A DNA stretch of 6,590 bases from Kiritimatiellia bacterium (GTDB lineage: Bacteria; Verrucomicrobiota; Kiritimatiellia; RFP12; UBA1067). Positions 1 through 5,768 of this stretch are shown here, piece after piece (within the stretch, counting starts at the first letter, position 1; every line of letters starts with the position of its first letter). A program made the position numbers and the translations under genes. Location: NCBI GenBank assembly GCA_017629455.1, contig JAGBXE010000059.1:1-6590 (forward strand), given 5' to 3'. The notes beneath the pieces were generated by a model. The model searched no databases. It worked only from the letters and a program-made list of their open reading frames with translations, and was not told the origin of the DNA.

Positions 1-356
1 CGGTCATTTCAAACACGCCGATTTCGTTGGTGCTGCCGTAACGATTCTTGATGGCACGGATCACCCGGTGGGACTGACGACGTTCCCCTTCAAAGGACAG
101 CACCGCATCCACCATATGTTCCAGTACCTTGGGACCGGCGATGCCGCCTTCCTTATTCACATGACCCACAATGATCACAGCCGCACCGTCGGTTTTTGCT
201 TTTCCAATAAGCACGGAGGCGCACTCTCTGACCTGGGTCACGCTTCCCTGCAGGGAGGAGGACAGATCGGAATACATAGTCTGTATGGAATCCACGATCA
301 CCACATCGGGTTTGACCTTTTCATATTCTGCCACCACGGCGTGGATATTGGAAGAG
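1..356 (-). CDS. radA: DNA repair protein RadA/Sms, internal fragment (both ends missing)
   Basis: RadA is a RecA-like, DnaB-type ATPase that promotes branch migration in recombinational repair. The minus-strand translation is continuous over about 118 residues and shows the family's core: a Walker B-like strand [10 protein letters not shown], then [10 protein letters not shown], then [20 protein letters not shown], then FEGER, and finally the RadA-specific KNRxG signature as KNRYG followed by [10 protein letters not shown]. This corresponds to the middle of a protein usually about 450 residues long. The N-terminal zinc finger and Walker A are absent because the homology stops at about 345-357. 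The C-terminal Lon-like domain is absent because the window begins inside the gene. The sequence looks Clostridia-like, and its GTG/CTG/ATC/TCC-rich codons differ from the rest of the window. The family is certain; that it belongs to this chromosome is doubtful. Confidence 0.88.
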
Positions 357-360
357 CTTG
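345..360. other. Chimeric junction between radA (-) and pgi (+)
   Basis: Minus-strand RadA homology runs up to about position 345-356. Plus-strand Pgi homology begins at about 351-357 ([13 protein letters not shown]), with no intergenic sequence. Both genes are cut inside conserved domains, in a tail-lost/head-lost arrangement that normal gene order does not produce. There is no insertion-sequence end, target-site duplication or inverted repeat. The exact base is uncertain because a few bases fit either gene. An assembly or library chimera is the simplest reading. Confidence 0.75.
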
Positions 361-641
361 TTCCATTTAAGACGTTTGAAGGCAATCGCCCCACGAACAC
401 ATTGCTGTGCGATAAGCTAACCCCGGCGACGTTGGGTGCGCTTATCGCGCTTTACGAGCATAAGGTATTTGTTCAGGGTGTTATCCTAAACGTGTTTAGC
501 TTTGACCAGTGGGGCGTTCAGCTTGGCAAAGTTTTAGCGAAGTGCGTTCTCGAAGATTTAGTAGCCGATGTTCCTTCCTGCAAACACGATGCTTCGACTA
601 ATTCGCTTATTGCGCGTTACCGCAAGGCGGTAGGGCGCTAA
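351..641 (+). CDS. pgi: Glucose-6-phosphate isomerase, C-terminal fragment
   Basis: Pgi interconverts glucose 6-phosphate and fructose 6-phosphate in the cytoplasm. Only about the last 96 residues are present, out of roughly 450-550 in the family. They show [29 protein letters not shown], and the second Pgi signature around [12 protein letters not shown]. The final lysine of that signature (codon 528-530) matches the conserved active-site lysine. The sequence then runs [14 protein letters not shown] to a TAA stop. The 5' part is lost at the junction with the radA fragment. An open frame continues upstream to an ATG at 171, but those residues are only the antisense of radA and are not Pgi. The transporter starts 20 nt downstream, so the two are probably co-transcribed. 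Whether a full pgi exists in the source genome cannot be seen. Confidence 0.93.
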   Translation, partial: EELVPFKTFEGNRPTNTLLCDKLTPATLGALIALYEHKVFVQGVILNVFSFDQWGVQLGKVLAKCVLEDLVADVPSCKHDASTNSLIARYRKAVGR

Positions 642-649
642 GGCGTTAA

Positions 650-656
650 GAGGGGG
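650..656 (+). promoter_or_regulatory. Ribosome binding site of the MFS transporter
   Basis: A purine-rich GAGGGGG lies 5-8 nt upstream of the ATG at 662, in the short gap after the pgi stop. It supports this start codon and independent initiation within a shared pgi-transporter transcript. Confidence 0.65.
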
Positions 657-661
657 CAAAG

Positions 662-2053
662 ATGGAAAAAGTAGCAGGGCCTAATTGTGTTGTGCCGCGC
701 AAATATCTTTTGATATTTGCTATGCTGGCAAGCTGTTTCGCTGTTTGGGGGCTTCTGAATAATATGACGGATAATCTTGTGCCGTCATTTCAGAAGATAT
801 TTATGACAACCCAATCAACGGCGGGTTTTGTCCAGATATCGTTTTACGGCGCATATTCAGTTGTGGCCTTGCTGGCATCGCTGCTAATCCAAAAGCGCGG
901 CTATCGTGTCGGTGTTTTAGCGGGTCTAGGTGTGTACGTAATAGGCGCGCTAATGTACGTTCCTGCGTGCGTGATGCAGAGTTTTTGGACGTATATTGTT
1001 GGTATATTCGTTGTGGCAGGCGGCTGTGCCGTACTTGAAACGACGTGTAACCCTTACGTCCTTGCTCTCGGCCCAGAAGATACGGCAGTTCGTAGGTTGA
1101 ATTTTGCGCAGATGTTTAATCCGCTCGGTTCTCTTGCCGGCATAATACTGGCTCAACAGCTTATTCTGCGCAATTTAAATCCTGCGACAGCTGAACAGCG
1201 CCAGGCGATGGATCCTGCTAGCTTGTCGCAGATAGTTCATAACGAGCTTTTCTGGGTGTGCGTTCCATATGTCGGCTTGTGCGCGTTATGTGCTGCGATA
1301 TGGCTTTTCTTCTTTGTTTCTAAGCCAACCGATGTCGATAAAGTTGAGGAGTCGTCGGCTAGTATCAAAGAAGTTCTCGCTATCTTGATCCGTTCGCCGC
1401 GGTGGTGCTTTGGAGTTGTCGCCCAAGTATTTTATGTCGGCGTTCAGATTGCGGCTTGGACATGGATGAATGTCTATTGCCAGAAAGAACTTGGCGTGAC
1501 GCCAGCACAAGGCGCATCGTATTATCTAATCGCGTTGTGTCTTTTCATTGTATGCCGTTGGGCTTGCACATTTTTGATGAAGTGGTTTGAGCCAGCTCGC
1601 ATGATGGCACTCTTTGCGTTTGGCGCGATTTTGTCGGGTTTTGGTGTTATGTACCTAAGTTCAGAAGTTATCTTTACGGCTTTTGGTCTTCCGTTCTCCA
1701 AAAATGTTTTATGCCTTTGCGCTATGAGCGGCTTTATGTCGTTGATGTTCCCGACAATTTACGGTATTGGCCTAGGGGGGATCGATCCGCGCGCACACAA
1801 GATTGGCGCGGCAGGTCTTATTATGGCGATAGTTGGCGGCGCGCTTCTTACGCCTTGGATGGCATCAATTATTGATAGCCCTGGCTTTTGGGCTAATCTT
1901 GTGCCGATGTTTGACGCGGCAGTAGATCCAAATCTAAATGCTTCGTCTCAGTCGCTCAGGGCGAGCTTTGTAGTGCCTGTAATATGTTTTGCGGTTGTCG
2001 GCGCTTATGCGTTGGCTTTTTGCCGCGGCAAATCAAAAAACGGCGGCCGCTAA
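662..2053 (+). CDS. FucP-family MFS sugar:proton symporter
   Basis: This is a 463-residue inner-membrane protein of the major facilitator superfamily, FucP (fucose/glucose/galactose:H+ symporter) branch. The N-terminal half has the family pattern: WGLLNNMTDNLVPSFQ in the first helix (about residues 29-44), then GFVQISFYGAYSVVALLASLLIQKRGYRVG, then a long stretch ending CAVLETTCNPYV, then RLNFAQMFNPLGS. Asp37 and Glu126 align by context with Asp46 and Glu135 of E. coli FucP, the protonatable pair needed for symport, so active transport is expected. A hydrophilic loop at about 220-235 separates it from the C-terminal six-helix bundle. Hexose is a reasonable substrate guess because pgi lies immediately upstream, but the sequence cannot tell fucose, glucose, galactose or another sugar apart. 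The last codons and the stop lie within the terminator hairpin. Confidence 0.88.
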   Translation: MEKVAGPNCVVPRKYLLIFAMLASCFAVWGLLNNMTDNLVPSFQKIFMTTQSTAGFVQISFYGAYSVVALLASLLIQKRGYRVGVLAGLGVYVIGALMYVPACVMQSFWTYIVGIFVVAGGCAVLETTCNPYVLALGPEDTAVRRLNFAQMFNPLGSLAGIILAQQLILRNLNPATAEQRQAMDPASLSQIVHNELFWVCVPYVGLCALCAAIWLFFFVSKPTDVDKVEESSASIKEVLAILIRSPRWCFGVVAQVFYVGVQIAAWTWMNVYCQKELGVTPAQGASYYLIALCLFIVCRWACTFLMKWFEPARMMALFAFGAILSGFGVMYLSSEVIFTAFGLPFSKNVLCLCAMSGFMSLMFPTIYGIGLGGIDPRAHKIGAAGLIMAIVGGALLTPWMASIIDSPGFWANLVPMFDAAVDPNLNASSQSLRASFVVPVICFAVVGAYALAFCRGKSKNGGR

Positions 2054-2072
2054 GCGGCCGCTTATTATTCTT
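2035..2072. terminator. Bidirectional rho-independent terminator between convergent genes
   Basis: Two GCGGCCGC arms (2043-2050 and 2054-2061) form a perfect 8-bp GC stem with a 3-nt TAA loop. On the minus strand the stem is followed, after CG, by six Ts (2040-2035) and more T-rich sequence, a textbook intrinsic terminator for the four-gene operon ending at 2071. On the plus strand it is followed by TTATTATTCTT, a weaker but plausible U-tract for the transporter transcript. The loop TAA is the stop codon of the transporter, so the terminator overlaps coding sequence. The 3-nt loop is tight, and one or two terminal pairs may open in RNA. Confidence 0.8.
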
Positions 2073-2823
2073 AATCGTCGTATGGCGGCGGTGAAACGCG
2101 CGCGTTAAAATCGCCTTGCGTCCACCGTGTGAAGCGTTCTTCGTCGAGCGCTGAAAGGTACTCGCGGTATCCTTCGCGCCAAATCATAAATGCGATCAAA
2201 GCTCTAAGTATTATTGAGCCGCCGAGTGGAATTATCCAGATATGAGTAATTCCAAGAAGGGGCCCAGCTACGAGTGTTACTGCCGCGATGCGGCCAACAA
2301 GCATTGCTACGTATGTAGCCTTTGCTCTTGTGAAGAACAAGCGAAGCGCGCTACGGAAAATGCGCCCACCATCCATCGGGAAGCCAGGGAGTAAGTTGAA
2401 AAGGGCAAGGCCATAATTTATTAGCCCGCCGCAGTAGAGGACATCGCCCAGCATATTGCCATGGGGTGTGAAGCCTGCCAATATACAAAGGACAATTCCA
2501 AAGACTATGCTCGAAGCAGGCCCTGCTGCAGCAGTAAGGAACTCTTGCCACGCCTTGCTCGGCATTCTTTCAAGCGAAGCGCACCCACCTATCACGGTAA
2601 GTGTAATATCGCGCGTTTCATATCCGAAGCAGCGGGCAGTAAGAGAATGCGCAAGTTCGTGAAAGATAATTGATGCAAGCAAGATGATTGTAAGCCCAAG
2701 AGCAAAAAGCACCGAGCCTGATTGTAAGAACATCAGCGCGAGGAATATTGTCGACCAGTCAAGGTAGACGGGAATTCTAAATATCTCTCCGAGACGAAAG
2801 CGCCTAAACCCAAGATTTAACAT
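2071..2823 (-). CDS. M50-family site-2-type intramembrane metalloprotease (SpoIVFB-like)
   Basis: This 250-residue integral membrane protein has the two zinc-binding motifs of the S2P/M50 family. They are HELAH at residues 55-59, within a hydrophobic segment (IIFHELAHSLTARCFGY), and the second motif NLLPGFPMDGGRI at about 143-155 with Asp151 as the third ligand. In between are IGGCASLERMP and AAGPASSI, as in the SpoIVFB-like subgroup. About six membrane segments are visible. There is no PDZ domain (as in RseP) and no C-terminal CBS pair, so this is a minimal form. Such enzymes cleave membrane-embedded substrates, often anti-sigma factors or other regulators, but no candidate substrate is encoded nearby. 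It is the last gene of the operon. Its ATG lies 3 nt after the methyltransferase stop, and its AAAGGA site lies inside the methyltransferase coding end. Confidence 0.9.
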   Translation of the reverse strand: MLNLGFRRFRLGEIFRIPVYLDWSTIFLALMFLQSGSVLFALGLTIILLASIIFHELAHSLTARCFGYETRDITLTVIGGCASLERMPSKAWQEFLTAAAGPASSIVFGIVLCILAGFTPHGNMLGDVLYCGGLINYGLALFNLLPGFPMDGGRIFRSALRLFFTRAKATYVAMLVGRIAAVTLVAGPLLGITHIWIIPLGGSIILRALIAFMIWREGYREYLSALDEERFTRWTQGDFNARVSPPPYDD

Positions 2824-2826
2824 GAA

Positions 2827-3774
2827 TTAAAGTCCTTTTACACTTTTAAGTACCGCATAACCACGGCGGTTGATGATTTCGACAGAAGGGAAATAACGTT
2901 CTTGTACTGGCACTAAGCCTGCCGCGTTTTTGCATACCGTGTAGCATACGCCGCCTATCTTTAGTGCTCGTTTAGCCGTTTCCAAAAATACGTCGGCGAT
3001 TCTGTAGTCGCTGTAATAGGGAGGATTGCCGACAAAAACATCGAAGGTGCCGTCCATCCGTTCGGGTGTTCCTGTATCGGAGAGTATCACTTCGGCAGGG
3101 ATTTTAAGATTTGCCGAGTTGATATTCGCAGCTTCCACGGCGCGGCTGTGGGAGTCGACCATAACGAGGGAGATGTCTTTTGCGGCCTTAGCAATGAGAT
3201 AGCCTACTAGCCCGCATCCACAGCCCATATCTAAAAGCCGCTTTTCGCCGTTTGTCTCTTTAAGTTCGCGTGAAGCTACTTCGGCAAGTGCAAGCCCGCC
3301 TTCATCGAGACGACGGTGGCAGAAGCAACCTGGAACACTCGTAAATTCAAGCGGCTCGATGCCTGGTACGGACGCCTTCCATCTTGCTGAGAAGTCGCGT
3401 ATGCGCCCGGGGTCGTCCTTGATTTTAGAGAGTAGATCGTTTTTATCTCTTTCACGCCCAACAAAATCAATTTCTACCTTACAGGCACACTTCTTTTTTA
3501 GGAGGTGGATTTCTTGCAGTAGGTTGAGCGCAAGTTCGCCAGACATTAATTTTGGTCCTGTGCGAAACTTAATGAGTTGCCATGGCCCATCAGGGAGATG
3601 TGGCGCACAGATGGCTTTAGCATGGTGGGTTTTCTCAATTGCGTGACGGTCATACAAATCAAGCGTATGGCATGTGACATCGCCTTGTAGCCACGTAGCG
3701 CTCACGCGCTCGCCACGCTTTGTTTTCTCGAAAAGATCGCCTGCGCGATATCCCACTGTAAGTGTTTTGAGCAT
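2827..3774 (-). CDS. Class I SAM-dependent methyltransferase, RsmC/RlmG-like (MTS domain)
   Basis: This 315-residue, probably cytoplasmic protein has a C-terminal small-methyltransferase (MTS) domain. It begins with FTSVPGCFCHRRLDEGG (about 144-160), the entry typical of RsmC/RlmG (TLPGVFS..RLD.G), then SAM motif I LLDMGCGCGLVG (180-191), an acidic strand end VMVD at about 204-207, and the amino-methylation motif NPPYY at 250-254. This motif order points to N2-guanine methylation of rRNA, though the target base cannot be read from sequence. Residues 1-140 are divergent and may be the remnant of the inactive N-terminal methyltransferase-like domain found in RsmC/RlmG. The ATG overlaps the stop of the upstream oxidoreductase by one base (TAATG), and no good ribosome binding site is seen, so termination-reinitiation is likely. 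PrmC/HemK is a less likely alternative because its own N-terminal domain and motif context are missing. Confidence 0.78.
   Translation of the reverse strand: MLKTLTVGYRAGDLFEKTKRGERVSATWLQGDVTCHTLDLYDRHAIEKTHHAKAICAPHLPDGPWQLIKFRTGPKLMSGELALNLLQEIHLLKKKCACKVEIDFVGRERDKNDLLSKIKDDPGRIRDFSARWKASVPGIEPLEFTSVPGCFCHRRLDEGGLALAEVASRELKETNGEKRLLDMGCGCGLVGYLIAKAAKDISLVMVDSHSRAVEAANINSANLKIPAEVILSDTGTPERMDGTFDVFVGNPPYYSDYRIADVFLETAKRALKIGGVCYTVCKNAAGLVPVQERYFPSVEIINRRGYAVLKSVKGL
2833..2838 (-). promoter_or_regulatory. Ribosome binding site of the M50 protease, inside the upstream gene
   Basis: AAAGGA on the minus strand ends 9 nt before the ATG at 2823. It overlaps the last codons of the methyltransferase gene, whose TAA is only 3 nt from this ATG. 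This suggests translational coupling and supports the chosen start. Confidence 0.65.
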
Positions 3775-4796
3775 TAGAGTTTTATTTTCTTTCCAGTTGC
3801 CGCGGATTTCTTCTCTGCTAAGACTAGCGCAATCGAATCTCGTGCGTTTTCGGCAGTTAATTTTTCGCTCTTTGCTTTTTCTGACGTGAGCATCGAAAGG
3901 AAATAGCGCACTTCTTCTTCGTAGCCGCTTAATTTGCCGATCTTAGGCGAGAAGGGCTTACCTTTGTTTGGATAAACCGTGATCGGCTGCTGGTAGCGCC
4001 CGCCGATGTAGACAGTTGCTTCTTCGAAAAGTACGCGAGCAGAAGCATCCCACACTAATGATTGGGAAGCTGCAAATGAACTGTCGGATGTTACGATTTT
4101 GCCGTCGGGGTACGTGTAGAGCGTTGTTGTGTGGTCGGTATATCCGTGTACCGACTTGTGCGCAACCGACTGTACAGATTCAGGCATTCCGAATATTGAT
4201 GCAATGTAGTCGGAATCGTGAATATGCGCATCAACATAAAGACCGCCAGATTTTGACTCGTCCAAGAGCCATGACCCACCCTTGGGTGACCATTGTGGTG
4301 CAGCCATGAATCTAGTAAAATCAGCAGCAATAACCTTGCCGAAGCGCTTTGATTTAATCGCATCTGATAGCCATGCGTATTCAGGGAAGAAACGTACGCA
4401 TTGTGCTACAAGAAGAACGCGCTTTGATTTTTTTGCTTCTGCAAGCATTGCATCGCAATCGGCAAGATTAAGCGCCATTGGCTTTTCACATAAAACATGA
4501 TAGCCTGCTTTGAGTGCGGCTGTCGTAGTTTTGCGGTGAAGCGGCGTAGGCAATGTGATGTCGACTACGTCAAACCCACCAGCTGAAAGCATCTCTTCAA
4601 AATCGGCGTAGATTTTAACACTTTTCGGTAGCGCCGTATTATCAGCTGCGCCAGCAATATTTCCTACGACCTTAGCTGATAGCTGCGCGAGATTTGAATC
4701 GCAGACGGCTACTACTTTAGCGTTCCGGCACTTTTTCCATGCGCCGTAGTGCGTCCGGCCCATGAAACCAAAACCAACGATAGCAATTTTAGTCAT
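3774..4796 (-). CDS. Gfo/Idh/MocA family NAD(P)-dependent oxidoreductase
   Basis: This 340-residue protein has an N-terminal Rossmann fold with GFGFMG about 8-13 residues from the start (KIAIVGFGFMGRTH), then an acidic turn VVAVCDSN. Next come VDITLPTPLH and the family's CEKPMALN motif, whose lysine contacts cofactor and substrate. The C-terminal sheet domain opens with GGLYVDAHIHDSDYI, where the Asp and His residues match the family's usual D-x3-H catalytic pattern. Such enzymes oxidise or reduce hydroxyls of sugars, inositols and related polyols; the exact substrate is not identifiable. I start it at the ATG at 4796 because AAGGTG sits 6 nt upstream. A GTG at 4805 in the same frame would add three residues but would itself be part of that site. 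It follows the epimerase by 17 nt, and the two probably act on the same carbohydrate. Confidence 0.9.
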   Translation of the reverse strand: MTKIAIVGFGFMGRTHYGAWKKCRNAKVVAVCDSNLAQLSAKVVGNIAGAADNTALPKSVKIYADFEEMLSAGGFDVVDITLPTPLHRKTTTAALKAGYHVLCEKPMALNLADCDAMLAEAKKSKRVLLVAQCVRFFPEYAWLSDAIKSKRFGKVIAADFTRFMAAPQWSPKGGSWLLDESKSGGLYVDAHIHDSDYIASIFGMPESVQSVAHKSVHGYTDHTTTLYTYPDGKIVTSDSSFAASQSLVWDASARVLFEEATVYIGGRYQQPITVYPNKGKPFSPKIGKLSGYEEEVRYFLSMLTSEKAKSEKLTAENARDSIALVLAEKKSAATGKKIKL

Positions 4797-4802
4797 GTTT
4801 TG

Positions 4803-4808
4803 CACCTT
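4803..4808 (-). promoter_or_regulatory. Ribosome binding site that fixes the oxidoreductase start
   Basis: AAGGTG on the minus strand lies 6 nt upstream of the ATG at 4796. The in-frame GTG at 4805-4803 is the tail of this element, which argues against using it as the start codon. Confidence 0.7.
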
Positions 4809-4813
4809 GTTTA

Positions 4814-5689
4814 TTAGCGATTACGCAGATCAATTACGGCGTCAGCTATGTCGCGTGGGCGGTCGTTGCCTGCTTCGCGTTCGACAGAGAGATAGCCGTC
4901 AAAACCGATTTCATCAAGAGCTTGAATGAAGTTCCCGGCCCCGACTTCGCCGGTAGTCCATTTTGCTTCTTCGCCCCAAGTGCCGGGCGTTTTAGAGTAG
5001 AAGGCATCTTTGATGTGAATATGGCGGATCCACGGAGCGAGGGTTTTGACTGCTTTTACAGGGTCGCCCTTGCCGTAGAGAATCATATTTGCAGGATCGA
5101 AGTTTACATAGACGCCTGGAAGATTAACTAAAAGGCCTGCTAGGTCATCGGCCGTTTCTTGGCCGGTTTCAAGGACAAGTTCAATCCCCGCGTCTGCGCA
5201 AAGGTCGCGTGCGTATTGGAGACGGTCGAAGAGCTTTTGAAAACCTGCCTTGTCGGCATGGTTGATGTATCCTGCGTGCAAAAGGATGTAGGGCGACTTC
5301 CATTCTGCCGAAAGCTTTATTGCATCAGCAAGGATGCGGCGGTTTTCCTCCCAGTGTTCGTCGGGTACAAGGCCGCCCGTTGCGCGGATTGATTCAAGTG
5401 TCGTGTAATCGTCGTAGCGCGAATTAAATAGGGTGCACCCTACTTTCCATTTTCCGCTCGATAAAAATGATTCGATATCTGAGCGCTCTTTAGTAATAGG
5501 ATCGCTTCCTCCAGTGCCCGTAACTAACTCAGTTTCTCCGCCAGTGTTTGGCGAGACAGCGTTTGGATCGACAAACGGACATGCTGCTAGATCGACAGTG
5601 TCGACAGCAATATTTTCCATTTCGCGGGCTATTTTCTCAGCGCTCAGTCTATAACTCCAGCCACAGACTGAAATTTTTCTATTTTTCAT
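4814..5689 (-). CDS. Sugar phosphate isomerase/epimerase (xylose isomerase-like TIM barrel)
   Basis: This 291-residue TIM-barrel protein belongs to the AP-endonuclease-2/xylose-isomerase-like superfamily, which isomerises or epimerises sugars and polyols through a divalent metal. The metal ligands expected in the family can be placed: Glu174 in LVLETGQE, Asp198 in VNFDPANM, the second His of HIHIKD (about 225), and Glu270 in LSVERE. LLHAG (137-141) and GEVGAGNF (247-254) are further barrel-strand markers. A Gly/Thr-rich insert at about residues 48-65 looks like a surface loop. It is the first gene of the operon and is followed after 17 nt by a Gfo/Idh/MocA oxidoreductase, a common pairing in polyol and unusual-sugar catabolism; IolE- or IolI-like chemistry is possible but unproven. 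No Shine-Dalgarno sequence precedes the ATG, and the promoter abuts it, so the mRNA is probably leaderless. Confidence 0.88.
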   Translation of the reverse strand: MKNRKISVCGWSYRLSAEKIAREMENIAVDTVDLAACPFVDPNAVSPNTGGETELVTGTGGSDPITKERSDIESFLSSGKWKVGCTLFNSRYDDYTTLESIRATGGLVPDEHWEENRRILADAIKLSAEWKSPYILLHAGYINHADKAGFQKLFDRLQYARDLCADAGIELVLETGQETADDLAGLLVNLPGVYVNFDPANMILYGKGDPVKAVKTLAPWIRHIHIKDAFYSKTPGTWGEEAKWTTGEVGAGNFIQALDEIGFDGYLSVEREAGNDRPRDIADAVIDLRNR

Positions 5690-5695
5690 AGTTGT

Positions 5696-5724
5696 AGACT
5701 AGCAAATTCATTTAGCTTCGTCAA
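5696..5724 (-). promoter_or_regulatory. Sigma70-type promoter of the four-gene operon
   Basis: On the minus strand, -35 TTGACG (5724-5719) is followed by a 17-bp spacer and -10 TAGTCT (5701-5696). Exactly six bases then separate the -10 box from the ATG at 5689, which places +1 on the A of the start codon. The -35 is one base from consensus and the spacer is optimal. Predicted from sequence only. Confidence 0.6.
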
Positions 5725-5730
5725 GCACAC

Positions 5731-5760
5731 TTGCGTCACTGGGGGCGAACTTGATATACT
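5731..5760 (+). promoter_or_regulatory. Sigma70-type promoter of pcnB
   Basis: TTGCGT (5731-5736), an 18-bp spacer and TATACT (5755-5760) form a plausible promoter, with eight bases between the -10 box and the pcnB ATG at 5769. The predicted start is about 5767, leaving a 5' leader of about 2 nt. The promoter is back to back with that of the minus-strand operon; their -35 boxes are 6 bp apart. Confidence 0.55.
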
Positions 5761-5768
5761 ACACGAAA

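Noticed and set aside
68..370. Plus-strand open frame opposite the radA fragment
   Set aside because: It is the complement of a clearly conserved RadA core, and its His/Gly-rich translation matches no family.
2041..2063. Inverted repeat as a mobile-element end or site-specific recombination site
   Set aside because: The GCGGCCGC arms with a flanking T-run between convergent stop codons fit a terminator, and no transposase or duplicated target is present.
3359..3889. Plus-strand open frames opposite the methyltransferase and the oxidoreductase end
   Set aside because: They are Ser/Arg-rich shadow frames with no motif, overlapping two well-supported genes.
4803..4805. GTG start for the oxidoreductase, adding three residues
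   Set aside because: The GTG is part of the AAGGTG ribosome binding site; the ATG at 4796 has ideal spacing and gives the usual short lead to the Rossmann glycine motif.
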